13,750 nucleotides of DNA from DATLGD01 sp035540755 (lineage in GTDB: Bacteria > Actinomycetota > Actinomycetes > Mycobacteriales > SCTD01): positions 1 through 13,750 of the forward strand of contig DATLGD010000230.1 in the NCBI GenBank assembly GCA_035540755.1, written 5' to 3'. A program made the translations under genes and the position numbers. Positions 1 to 5,109 of the stretch are shown here, in pieces. Positions within the stretch are counted from its first letter, which is position 1. Each line of letters begins with the position of its first letter. Below the pieces are notes generated by a model. It saw only the letters and a program-made list of their open reading frames with translations, searched no databases and was not told the DNA's origin.

Positions 1-113
1 GGGCCGGTGACGTCCTCGGCCTGGGCGACCCCGTCGAGCTCGGAGATGGCGGCGGCGACGGCCGCGGCCTTGCCCACCTCGGTCTGGATGAGGATGTACG
101 CCTGCACCGGCAC
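1..113 (-). CDS. Lrp/AsnC ligand-binding (RAM) domain protein, N-terminal part
   Basis: Reading the minus strand from GTG at 113 gives an open frame to the window edge (37 codons, C-terminus outside). It begins VQAYILIQTEVGKA after the start and continues through a stretch ending AEDVTGP. This is the first strand, helix and second strand of the small stand-alone Lrp/AsnC effector-binding domain (usually 75-80 residues in actinobacteria, with no DNA-binding part). Such proteins form dimers or larger rings and are thought to sense amino acids; the target is unknown here. The start is chosen because AGAAGGG (130-124) sits about 10 bases upstream. It diverges from thiL with only 30 bases between the start codons. 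Family assignment rests on the N-terminal third only. Confidence 0.8.
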   Translation of the reverse strand, partial: MPVQAYILIQTEVGKAAAVAAAISELDGVAQAEDVTG

Positions 114-143
114 GGCACGGACCCTTCTGAGAGGCTGACGAGC

Positions 144-1061
144 GTGGCGGACGCTACCGCACGGGACGTGGGGGAGTTCGGGCTCATCGACCGCGTGGTC
201 TCCCGCCTGGGCACCGCGCGGCAGGTGCTGCTCGGTCCCGGCGACGACGCCGCGGTGGTCGCCGCGGCCGACGGCCGGGTGGTCGCGACCACCGACGTGC
301 TGGTCGAGGGCGTGCACTTCCGGCGCGACTGGAGCAGCGCGCAGGACGTCGGGCACAAGGCCGCGGCCGCGAACCTGGCCGACGTCATGGCGATGGGCGG
401 CACCGGCACCGCGCTGCTGGTGGCCCTCGTGGCGCCGCCCGACCTGCCGGTCGACTGGGCGCTCGGCCTGGCCGACGGACTGCGCGACGAGGCCGCCGAG
501 GTCGGCGCCGTGGTGGTCGGGGGGGACACTGCGCGCGGCGACCGGGTGGTGGTGTCGGTGACCGCCCTCGGCGACCTCGCCGGCCGGGCTCCCGTGACCC
601 GGGACGGGGCATGCCCGGGAGACGTCGTGGTGGTCGCGGGTCGGCTGGGGGAGTCGGCCGCCGGGCTGGCGCTGCTGCAGTCAGGCGTCCTGACCGGGCG
701 GCTGGTCGACGCCCACCGGCGACCGCGGCCGCCCTACGCACTCGGGCCGGTGCTCGCCGCCGCCGGCGCGACCGCGATGTGCGACGTCAGCGACGGCCTG
801 CTCGCCGACCTCGGGCACGTGGCCAGGGCCAGCGGCGTCAGCGTCGGCCTGCACACCGACCGGCTGCGCGCGATGCTGGTGGACGGCGTCACCCTGCAGC
901 ACGCGCTGGCCGGAGGGGAGGACCACGGACTCGTCGCGACCCTCCCCGCCGGCACCCCGCTGCCGGACGGCGTGCGGGCAGTGGGCAGGGTGGACCCCGG
1001 ACCGGCAGGCGTCCTGCTGGACGGCCAGCCGGCGACCGGAGGGTGGGAGCACTTCAGATGA
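144..1061 (+). CDS. thiL: Thiamine-monophosphate kinase ThiL
   Basis: A 305-residue protein of the AIR-synthase/PurM-like fold that phosphorylates thiamine monophosphate to thiamine diphosphate with ATP, the last step of cofactor synthesis in the cytoplasm. Seen in order: GDDAAVV (33-39), the metal-binding TTDVLVEGVHF (49-59), the Asn/Asp-rich NLADVMAMGG (77-86), GGDTARGDRVVVS (126-138), then CDVSDGLLADLGH (213-225) and AGGEDHGLVATL (256-267), all in the usual ThiL places. Length is slightly shorter than typical (about 320). GTG start at 144 is preceded by GAGAGG (129-134), a good spacing. It overlaps thiD by ATGA, so the two are translationally coupled. I see no TPP-riboswitch-like sequence in the 30-base gap upstream. 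Confidence 0.95.
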   Translation: MADATARDVGEFGLIDRVVSRLGTARQVLLGPGDDAAVVAAADGRVVATTDVLVEGVHFRRDWSSAQDVGHKAAAANLADVMAMGGTGTALLVALVAPPDLPVDWALGLADGLRDEAAEVGAVVVGGDTARGDRVVVSVTALGDLAGRAPVTRDGACPGDVVVVAGRLGESAAGLALLQSGVLTGRLVDAHRRPRPPYALGPVLAAAGATAMCDVSDGLLADLGHVARASGVSVGLHTDRLRAMLVDGVTLQHALAGGEDHGLVATLPAGTPLPDGVRAVGRVDPGPAGVLLDGQPATGGWEHFR

Positions 1062-1855
1062 CCGAGCGAGCAGCGCCTGCCCGCGTCCTCACCGTCGCCG
1101 GCTCGGACTCCGGCGGAGGGGCGGGCATCCAGGCCGACCTGAAGACGATGCTCGCCATGGGCGTGCACGGCATGAGCGTGCTCACCGCCGTCACCGCCCA
1201 GAACTCGGTCGGGGTGCAGGGCGGCTGGGACCTGCCGGTGGAGGCGGTGCGGGCGCAGCTCGACAGCGTGCTCGACGACATCGGGGTCGACGCCGTCAAG
1301 ACCGGCATGCTGTCGAGCCCGGAGCTGGTGGCGGCGGTCGCCGACCGGCTCGCCGGCGTCGACGCGCCGCTCGTGGTGGACCCGGTCGGGGTGAGCAAGC
1401 ACGGTGACCCGCTGCTGCGCGACGACGCCGTCGACGTCGTGCGCGAGCGCCTGGTGCCGCTCGCCACCGTCGTCACCCCGAACCTGCCCGAGGTGGAGAT
1501 GCTCACCGGCGTCCGCGTCGAGGACGAGGACGACCTGCGCAAGGGGGCGCTGGCGGTGCTCGACCTCGGGCCGCGCTGGGTGCTGGTCAAGGGCGGCCAC
1601 CTCACCGGCGACGCCGTCGACCTGCTCACCGACGGCACCACCGACGTGCGGGTGCGCGCCCGGCGCCTGGACAACCGGCACACCCACGGCACCGGGTGCA
1701 CGCTGGCCAGCGCGATCGCGAGCCGGCTGGCCCTCGGCGACGACGTCCCGTCAGCGGTCCGCGCGGCCAAGCGCTACCTCACCGGCGCGCTCCGGGGCGG
1801 CTTCGCGCTCGGTGCGGGCATCGGCCCGGTCGACCACGGCTGGCAGCTGCGCTGA
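1058..1855 (+). CDS. thiD: Hydroxymethylpyrimidine/phosphomethylpyrimidine kinase ThiD
   Basis: A 265-residue ribokinase-family enzyme that phosphorylates HMP and then HMP-P to HMP-PP, the pyrimidine half of thiamine. Visible motifs: AGSDSGGGAGIQAD (14-27, substrate loop), TGMLSS (82-87), VVDPVGVSKHGDPLL (106-120), TPNLPE (140-145), VKGGH (177-181) and the C-terminal anion hole and catalytic segment HGTGCTLASAIA (210-221), with Cys214 in the ThiD position. The ATG at 1058 is inside the stop of thiL (ATGA), so this start is preferred; an in-frame open stretch reaches further upstream but only as a shadow of thiL. thiL and thiD form a two-gene thiamine unit here. A 6-bp GC stem lies just after the stop. 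Confidence 0.95.
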   Translation: MTERAAPARVLTVAGSDSGGGAGIQADLKTMLAMGVHGMSVLTAVTAQNSVGVQGGWDLPVEAVRAQLDSVLDDIGVDAVKTGMLSSPELVAAVADRLAGVDAPLVVDPVGVSKHGDPLLRDDAVDVVRERLVPLATVVTPNLPEVEMLTGVRVEDEDDLRKGALAVLDLGPRWVLVKGGHLTGDAVDLLTDGTTDVRVRARRLDNRHTHGTGCTLASAIASRLALGDDVPSAVRAAKRYLTGALRGGFALGAGIGPVDHGWQLR

Positions 1856-1861
1856 CGGCCG

Positions 1862-1878
1862 CCGGCCGGTCAGGCCGG
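1862..1878. terminator. Possible bidirectional hairpin between convergent thiD and chorismate mutase
   Basis: CCGGCC (1862-1867) can pair with GGCCGG (1873-1878) around a 5-base loop, 6 bases after the thiD stop and including the chorismate mutase stop codon. There is no T tract on either side. In GC-rich actinobacteria such U-less stems can end transcription, but a short CCGGCC stem is also expected by chance in this base composition. Confidence 0.3.
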
Positions 1879-2127
1879 GCCACGCCCGAGCTCGAGCAGC
1901 GCCAGGGCGATCGCCGCGCCCGGCCGGCCCAGCGCGCTGCGCCACCGGCCGACCACCTCGTTCTCGCGGGCGTGCACGATGCGCGGGCCGCCGGCGGCGC
2001 GGCGGGCGGCGCCGATGCGCGCGCTGACGTCGCAGCGCTCGCGCACCAGGCGCACGATCTCGGCGTCGAGCTCGTCGATGCGCACGCGGAGGGCGGTCTC
2101 GCGGGGAGCGGTCTCGAGGGTGTGCAC
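1870..2127 (-). CDS. Stand-alone chorismate mutase, AroQ (Rv0948c-like) type
   Basis: An 85-residue all-helical chorismate mutase converting chorismate to prephenate, the committed step to phenylalanine and tyrosine. The helix-1 signature RVRIDELDAEIVRLVRER (about 14-31) carries the conserved Arg and the IDxLDxEIVxLV pattern. It is followed by ARIGAARRAAGG (helix-2 start, with the conserved Arg/Lys spacing), the VHARENEVV segment with its conserved Arg-Glu pair, and a C-terminal LALLELGRG. This pattern and size match the intracellular mycobacterial enzyme Rv0948c, which is activated in complex with DAHP synthase; that partner is not in this window. GTG at 2127 is chosen because GGAAGGA lies 7 bases upstream; an in-frame extension upstream reads through the leader region and looks non-coding. 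No signal peptide, so cytoplasmic. It appears to be controlled by the attenuator described separately. Confidence 0.92.
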   Translation of the reverse strand: MHTLETAPRETALRVRIDELDAEIVRLVRERCDVSARIGAARRAAGGPRIVHARENEVVGRWRSALGRPGAAIALALLELGRGPA

Positions 2128-2139
2128 GTCAGTGTCCTT

Positions 2140-2237
2140 CCGGGGAGAGGTCCTCGACCCGGTCGGCGTGCTCCCCGGGTGAAGACCCGGGTGGTAGTCG
2201 GCTAGACGAGCGCGACGGCCACCGGAGTCCGGTAGCC
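2140..2237 (-). promoter_or_regulatory. Predicted leader-peptide attenuator of chorismate mutase
   Basis: On the minus-strand RNA I see five pairing segments. Segments 1:2, inside the leader peptide, are GGCUACCGG (2237-2229) with CCGGUGGCC (2225-2217), a 9-pair stem with one wobble and loop ACU. Segments 3:4 are CCCGGGU (2191-2185) with ACCCGGG (2180-2174), 7 pairs with loop CUUC. Segments 4:5 are CCGGGGAG (2178-2171) with CUCCCCGG (2147-2140), 8 pairs. Segment 5 ends in the first two bases of the GGAAGGA ribosome-binding site. 3:4 and 4:5 share bases and cannot coexist. A ribosome finishing at the leader stop (2204-2202) would cover about to 2190 and hinder 3:4, allowing 4:5 to hide the Shine-Dalgarno. 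A ribosome stalled at the Phe/Tyr codons would leave 3:4 free and the gene on. A weaker 2:3 pairing (GGUGG with CCACC) complicates this. No U tract, so translational (or Rho-linked) control is more likely than intrinsic termination. Confidence 0.6.
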
Positions 2238-2261
2238 GTAGAAGAATCGCCGCGCCTGCAT
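2202..2261 (-). CDS. 19-residue Phe/Tyr-rich leader peptide upstream of chorismate mutase
   Basis: ATG at 2261 opens MQARRFFYGYRTPVAVALV followed by TAG. Phe-Phe-Tyr-Gly-Tyr at residues 6-10 places four Phe/Tyr codons within five, and there is no Trp codon, fitting a gene that feeds only the phenylalanine/tyrosine branch. The codons sit directly before and inside a 9-pair hairpin, the expected geometry for ribosome-stalling control. The predicted promoter has its -10 exactly 7 bases before the ATG, so the message is probably leaderless, a common way for actinobacterial leader peptides to be translated. The stop lies 74 bases before the chorismate mutase start. It is an inferred regulatory peptide rather than a functional protein. 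Confidence 0.65.
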   Translation of the reverse strand: MQARRFFYGYRTPVAVALV

Positions 2262-2268
2262 GCCGACC

Positions 2269-2298
2269 ACCGTAGCCGACGCCGCGCTCCGCTGTCAG
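2269..2298 (-). promoter_or_regulatory. Sigma-70-type promoter of leader peptide/chorismate mutase
   Basis: Minus strand: CTGACA (2298-2293, five of six bases of TTGACA), 18-base spacer, TACGGT (2274-2269, matching the actinobacterial TANNNT -10). Seven bases later is the A of the leader ATG (2261), so transcription is predicted to start at the start codon. The -35 contains the TGA stop (2297-2295) of the upstream 71-residue gene, so promoter and gene end are interleaved. Confidence 0.6.
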
Positions 2299-2510
2299 GC
2301 CTTCTCCGGGCCGTCGTCCTGCGAGCCCCAGCCGGTGCCCCACTCCTCCTCGGCGGCGTCGCGCTCGTCCTCGGCCTCGGTGCGCGCGGCCAGGCGGGCC
2401 GGCGCCGACGCCGCCTCGCCCTCGGTGGAGTACGGGCCGAGCCGGCTGTTGTTGGCGCAGCCGGGGCCCTTCTCGACGCGGGCGTGCTTGAGGCACCACC
2501 ACCAGTCCAT
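2295..2510 (-). CDS. Small actinobacterial protein of unknown function (71 aa)
   Basis: The protein starts MDWWWCLKH, continues RVEKGPGCANNSRLGPYST (11-29), then has a long charged Ala/Glu/Asp-rich helix (30-57) and a polar tail. I recall this pattern (aromatic start, Cys6, Gly-Cys at 17-18, R-LGPY followed by a glutamate-rich helix) from short conserved actinobacterial hypothetical proteins, but I know no function for them. Two cysteines (6, 18) and His9 could bind a metal. The start is taken at 2510, with GGGAG about 10 bases upstream, because the family-like pattern begins there; an in-frame ATG at 2567 would add 19 residues that look non-coding. It lies between the cspA terminator and the chorismate mutase promoter, so it is probably its own unit. 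Confidence 0.7.
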   Translation of the reverse strand: MDWWWCLKHARVEKGPGCANNSRLGPYSTEGEAASAPARLAARTEAEDERDAAEEEWGTGWGSQDDGPEKA

Positions 2511-2580
2511 GCCCTGCTCCCGTCCGTCGGCTCGAACGGCAGCCTGCCCGCGCACGCCGGTCGTCACGCTCGGGAACGAC

Positions 2581-2616
2581 GACGGCCCGGCCCCTCGGTA
2601 GAGGGACCGGGCCGTC
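2581..2616 (-). terminator. Strong hairpin terminator after the cold-shock gene
   Basis: GACGGCCCGG (2581-2590) pairs perfectly with CCGGGCCGTC (2607-2616), and after one mismatch CCCTC (2592-2596) pairs with GAGGG (2601-2605) around the tetraloop GGTA. That is 15 pairs with one C-A mismatch, starting 14 bases after the cspA stop. No U tract follows, as is common in actinobacteria. It is by far the strongest inverted repeat I see in the window. Confidence 0.8.
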
Positions 2617-2630
2617 GAGGACGTCCGAGG

Positions 2631-2834
2631 TCAGACGGGGCGGACCTGGTCGGCCTGCGGGCCCTTCTGGCCCTGGGTGATCTCGAACTCGACGCGCTGG
2701 CCCTCGTCGAGCGAGCGGTAGCCGTCGGACTGGATGGCCGAGTAGTGGACGAACACGTCAGCGCCGCCGCCGTCGACCGCGATGAAGCCGAAGCCCTTCT
2801 CCGCGTTGAACCACTTCACTACGCCCTGTGCCAT
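2631..2834 (-). CDS. Cold-shock domain protein (CspA family)
   Basis: A 67-residue single OB-fold protein that binds single-stranded RNA/DNA and melts secondary structure, acting as an RNA chaperone. It carries both nucleic-acid-binding motifs, KWFNAEKGFGFI (8-19, RNP1) and DVFVHYSAI (27-35, RNP2-like with the VFVH core), and the typical C-terminal VEFEITQGQKGPQADQV. Length equals that of CspA-type proteins. ATG at 2834 has a modest purine-rich stretch (GAGAGACAGG) upstream. The 239-base region up to rpmB is free of genes and holds three stem-loops, so a structured leader is likely; a strong terminator follows the gene. There is usually more than one csp paralogue per actinobacterial genome, so I give no number to the gene. 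Confidence 0.96.
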   Translation of the reverse strand: MAQGVVKWFNAEKGFGFIAVDGGGADVFVHYSAIQSDGYRSLDEGQRVEFEITQGQKGPQADQVRPV

Positions 2835-2859
2835 GTGCCTGTCTCTCTGTGATGCGGGC

Positions 2860-2992
2860 GGCCCCGCACTCCGCGGGACCGAGTCGTGCCGGCCCTCACA
2901 CACGCCGGGAAACGGGTCCCCGGTAGAGCGACAGGCCCGCGGTGTTCTCGCGGGCGGATGACCTGCTTGAACGAGCGACCGCCGGGAGCGTA
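2860..2992 (-). promoter_or_regulatory. Putative promoter and structured 5' leader of the cold-shock gene
   Basis: The 239 bases between rpmB and the cold-shock gene contain no credible ORF. On the minus strand, a -10-like TACGCT (2992-2987) lacks a good -35. If it is used, the leader is roughly 145 bases. Three hairpins follow: GCCCGCG/CGCGGGC (2935-2955, 7 bp), CCGGG/CCCGG (2905-2923, 5 bp) and GGUCCCGC/GCGGGGCC (2860-2880, 8 pairs including one G-U). The last lies 25 bases before the start codon. Long folded leaders that change shape with temperature are established for csp mRNAs; that this one does so is inference. Confidence 0.4.
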
Positions 2993-3042
2993 CACAGAGC
3001 ACGCCGCTCGCGCAGCACCTTCGTGCGCGTCGTGGACGAGCA

Positions 3043-3057
3043 GCCGGCAGGGCCGGC
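3043..3057 (-). terminator. Possible rpmB terminator hairpin
   Basis: Two copies of the palindrome GCCGGC (3043-3048 and 3052-3057) form a 6-bp stem with a 3-base loop, beginning 16 bases after the rpmB stop on the minus strand. No U tract follows. It is the nearest compact GC stem to the gene end. Confidence 0.35.
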
Positions 3058-3073
3058 GGGAGAGAGCGCGCCG

Positions 3074-3271
3074 TCAGGCGCGGGCGACCTTGCCCGCCTT
3101 CAGGCAGGAGGTGCAGACCGACAGCTTGGTCGGCGTCTTGCCCGAGCGGCCGGCCAGCGCGCGGACGGTCTGGATGTTCGGGTTCCAGCGCCGACGGGTG
3201 CGCCGGTGGGAGTGGCTGACCGACATGCCGAAGCCCGGTCCCTTGCCACAGACGTCGCAGGTCGCAGCCAC
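3074..3271 (-). CDS. rpmB: Ribosomal protein bL28, zinc-binding (C+) form
   Basis: A 65-residue large-subunit protein. CDVCGKGPGFGMSVSHSHRR (5-24), RRRWNPNIQ (26-34) and the C-terminal CTSCLKAGKVARA are the L28 signatures. Cys5/Cys8 and Cys53/Cys56 form a complete zinc ribbon, so this is the zinc-dependent version; actinobacteria often also carry a zinc-free paralogue used under zinc starvation, which is not visible here. GTG at 3271 is supported by GAGGAG 7-8 bases upstream. It diverges from the DAK2 gene, and a possible extended -10 lies about 100 bases upstream. Confidence 0.96.
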   Translation of the reverse strand: MAATCDVCGKGPGFGMSVSHSHRRTRRRWNPNIQTVRALAGRSGKTPTKLSVCTSCLKAGKVARA

Positions 3272-3371
3272 GGGGTTCTCCTCGTTCGGGGCGAGCGGTC
3301 GGCACCGGAGGTCGACGCTCGGGGGATCACGGTCAGCGGTCGGGGCGCAGCAGGCGCTCCACGACTCGACG

Positions 3372-3380
3372 AGCGTAGCA
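3372..3380 (-). promoter_or_regulatory. Candidate extended -10 promoter for rpmB
   Basis: Minus strand TGCTACGCT (3380-3372) combines an extended TGN with a TANNNT hexamer; no clear -35 is visible. A start near 3365 would give rpmB an untranslated leader of about 95 bases. Confidence 0.4.
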
Positions 3381-3406
3381 GGGGGAGCCGCCCGGCCCGG
3401 TCGCGT

Positions 3407-3412
3407 TAGCCT
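3407..3412 (+). promoter_or_regulatory. Candidate -10 for the DAK2-recG unit
   Basis: TAGCCT at 3407-3412 fits TANNNT and lies 42 bases before the GTG of the DAK2 gene, giving a leader of about 35 bases. The -35 region has no recognisable hexamer. It is back to back with the rpmB candidate, about 27 bases away. Confidence 0.3.
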
Positions 3413-3453
3413 CCGCCCGTCCCCAGCCCGCAGCCCGAACGGAGGTCGCCCCG

Positions 3454-5103
3454 GTGCCGGCACGCACGCTCGAGGTGCTCGACGCCGAGGCCGTCCGGCG
3501 CTGGCTGGTCGCGGCGCACGAGGCGCTCGCCGAGGCCCGCGACGAGATCGACGACCTCAACGTCTACCCGGTGCCCGACGGTGACACCGGCACCAACCTG
3601 CTGCTGACGATGGAGTCGGTGGTGCAGGCGGTCGAGGGGGCGGTCGGCGACGGCGGCGGCAAGGCGTCGCTCTCCGACGTCGTGGAGGCGATGGCGCGCG
3701 GTGCGCTGATGGGCGCCCGCGGCAACTCCGGGGTGATCCTGTCGCAGCTGCTGCGCGGCCTGGCCGACGCGCTCAGCGAGCCGGCGGCGCCCGGGTCCGC
3801 CGCGCACGTCCAGCGCGGCCTCACCCGCGCCGCCGAGCTCGCCTACGCCGCCGTCGCGACGCCGGTCGAGGGCACGCTGCTCACCGTGGCCCGCGAGTGC
3901 GCCGAGGCGGCCGCGGCGGTGCGCTCCGGCGGCCTCGCGGCGGTCGTCGAGGAGGCGCACCGGGCGGCGACGGCCTCGCTCGCGCGGACACCGGACCTCC
4001 TGCCCCAGCTCGAGGCCGCGGGCGTCGTCGACGCCGGCGGTCGCGGGCTGTGCGTCCTGCTCGGGGCGCTCGAGCGCGTCGTCACGGGTGCGGAGGCGCC
4101 GACGTCGGCACCGCAGCTGCTGGTGCCGCGCGATCGCAGCGGCCTGGCCCGCGCCCGCGAGTCGGGCAGCGACGAGTACGCCTACGAGGTGCAGTACCTG
4201 CTCACCGGCGCCGACGAGGCCGCCGTCGAGTCGCTCAAGGTGACCCTGTCGGGTCTCGGCGACTCCCTCGTCGTCGTCGGTGCAGACGACCTCTACAACG
4301 TGCACGTGCACGTCAACGACGTCGGCGGCGCGGTCGAGGCCGGCGTCGAGGCGGGCCGGCCCTCCCGCATCACCGTCACCCGGTTCGCCGACCAGGCCGG
4401 CGAGGGCGTCGACGGGCTGCCGGTCATGAACGAGCGGCCCGCAGCCCGGTCGGTCGTGGCCGTCGCGCCGGGCGCCGGGCTGTCGTCGCTGTTCGAGACC
4501 TCCGGCGCGCTCGTGGTGCAGGGCGGTCCGACCTCGAACCCGTCCACCGGCGAGCTGCTCGACGCCGTCCGCCGCTCGGGCGGCGCCGAGGTGGTGCTGC
4601 TCCCCAACGACGGCAACACGATCGCGGTCGCCTCGGCGGCCGGTCGGGCGGCCCGCGACGAGGGGGTGTCGGTGGCGGTGGTGCCGACCAGATCGGTGCT
4701 GCAGGGCCTGGCCGCGCTCGCGGTGGCCGACCCCGAGCGCTCCTTCGCCGACGACGTCGCCTCGATGGCCGAGGCCGCCGGCTCCACCCGCTGGGCCGAG
4801 GTCACGACGGCGGTGCGCGAGTCCATGACGATGGCCGGGGTGTGCCGTCCGGGCGACGTCCTCGGGCTGATCGAGGGCGACGTCGTGCTCATCGGCGACG
4901 ACGTCGAGAAGGTCGCCGTCGAGCTGCTCGACCGGATGCTCGACGGCGGTGGCGAGCTCGTCACCGTGGTCACGGGCCAGGATGCGCCGGACGGCGCGGC
5001 CGATCGTCTCGTGGAGCACGTCGAGCGCAGCCGGCCGGCGGTCGAGGCGGTCGCCTACCAGGGCGGGCAGCCGCACTACCCGCTGCTGCTCGGGGTCGAG
5101 TAG
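3454..5103 (+). CDS. DAK2 domain fatty-acid kinase-like protein (FakA/YloV family)
   Basis: A 549-residue protein. The N-terminal DhaL/DAK2 domain has NVYPVPDGDTGTN (36-48; Asp42 and Asp44 are the expected Mg-ATP ligands) and MGARGNSGVILSQLLRG (86-102). A middle domain contains YEVQYLLTG and the NVHVHVND segment, and the C-terminal DegV-like FakA domain contains VLLPNDGNTIAVASAAG. In Firmicutes, FakA phosphorylates fatty acids presented by FakB (DegV proteins); no FakB gene is in this window, so the lipid role is by homology only. GTG start at 3454 with GGAGG 8 bases upstream. It is followed 6 bases later by recG, an arrangement found widely in actinobacteria and Firmicutes. Size is normal for the family. 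Confidence 0.9.
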   Translation: MPARTLEVLDAEAVRRWLVAAHEALAEARDEIDDLNVYPVPDGDTGTNLLLTMESVVQAVEGAVGDGGGKASLSDVVEAMARGALMGARGNSGVILSQLLRGLADALSEPAAPGSAAHVQRGLTRAAELAYAAVATPVEGTLLTVARECAEAAAAVRSGGLAAVVEEAHRAATASLARTPDLLPQLEAAGVVDAGGRGLCVLLGALERVVTGAEAPTSAPQLLVPRDRSGLARARESGSDEYAYEVQYLLTGADEAAVESLKVTLSGLGDSLVVVGADDLYNVHVHVNDVGGAVEAGVEAGRPSRITVTRFADQAGEGVDGLPVMNERPAARSVVAVAPGAGLSSLFETSGALVVQGGPTSNPSTGELLDAVRRSGGAEVVLLPNDGNTIAVASAAGRAARDEGVSVAVVPTRSVLQGLAALAVADPERSFADDVASMAEAAGSTRWAEVTTAVRESMTMAGVCRPGDVLGLIEGDVVLIGDDVEKVAVELLDRMLDGGGELVTVVTGQDAPDGAADRLVEHVERSRPAVEAVAYQGGQPHYPLLLGVE

Positions 5104-5109
5104 CGCCCG

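Noticed and set aside
114..143. TPP riboswitch upstream of thiL-thiD
   Set aside because: The gap is only 30 bases and has none of the conserved THI-element core (no CUGAGA or ACYUGA-like stretches).
2140..2298. T-box or trp-type attenuator in the chorismate mutase leader
   Set aside because: No T-box consensus (TGGNACCGCG) is present and the leader has no Trp codons; a Phe/Tyr leader peptide explains the sequence better.
2942..3409. Plus-strand frame through the cspA-rpmB gap and across rpmB
   Set aside because: Overlaps rpmB antisense for most of its length, no ribosome-binding site, no motif.
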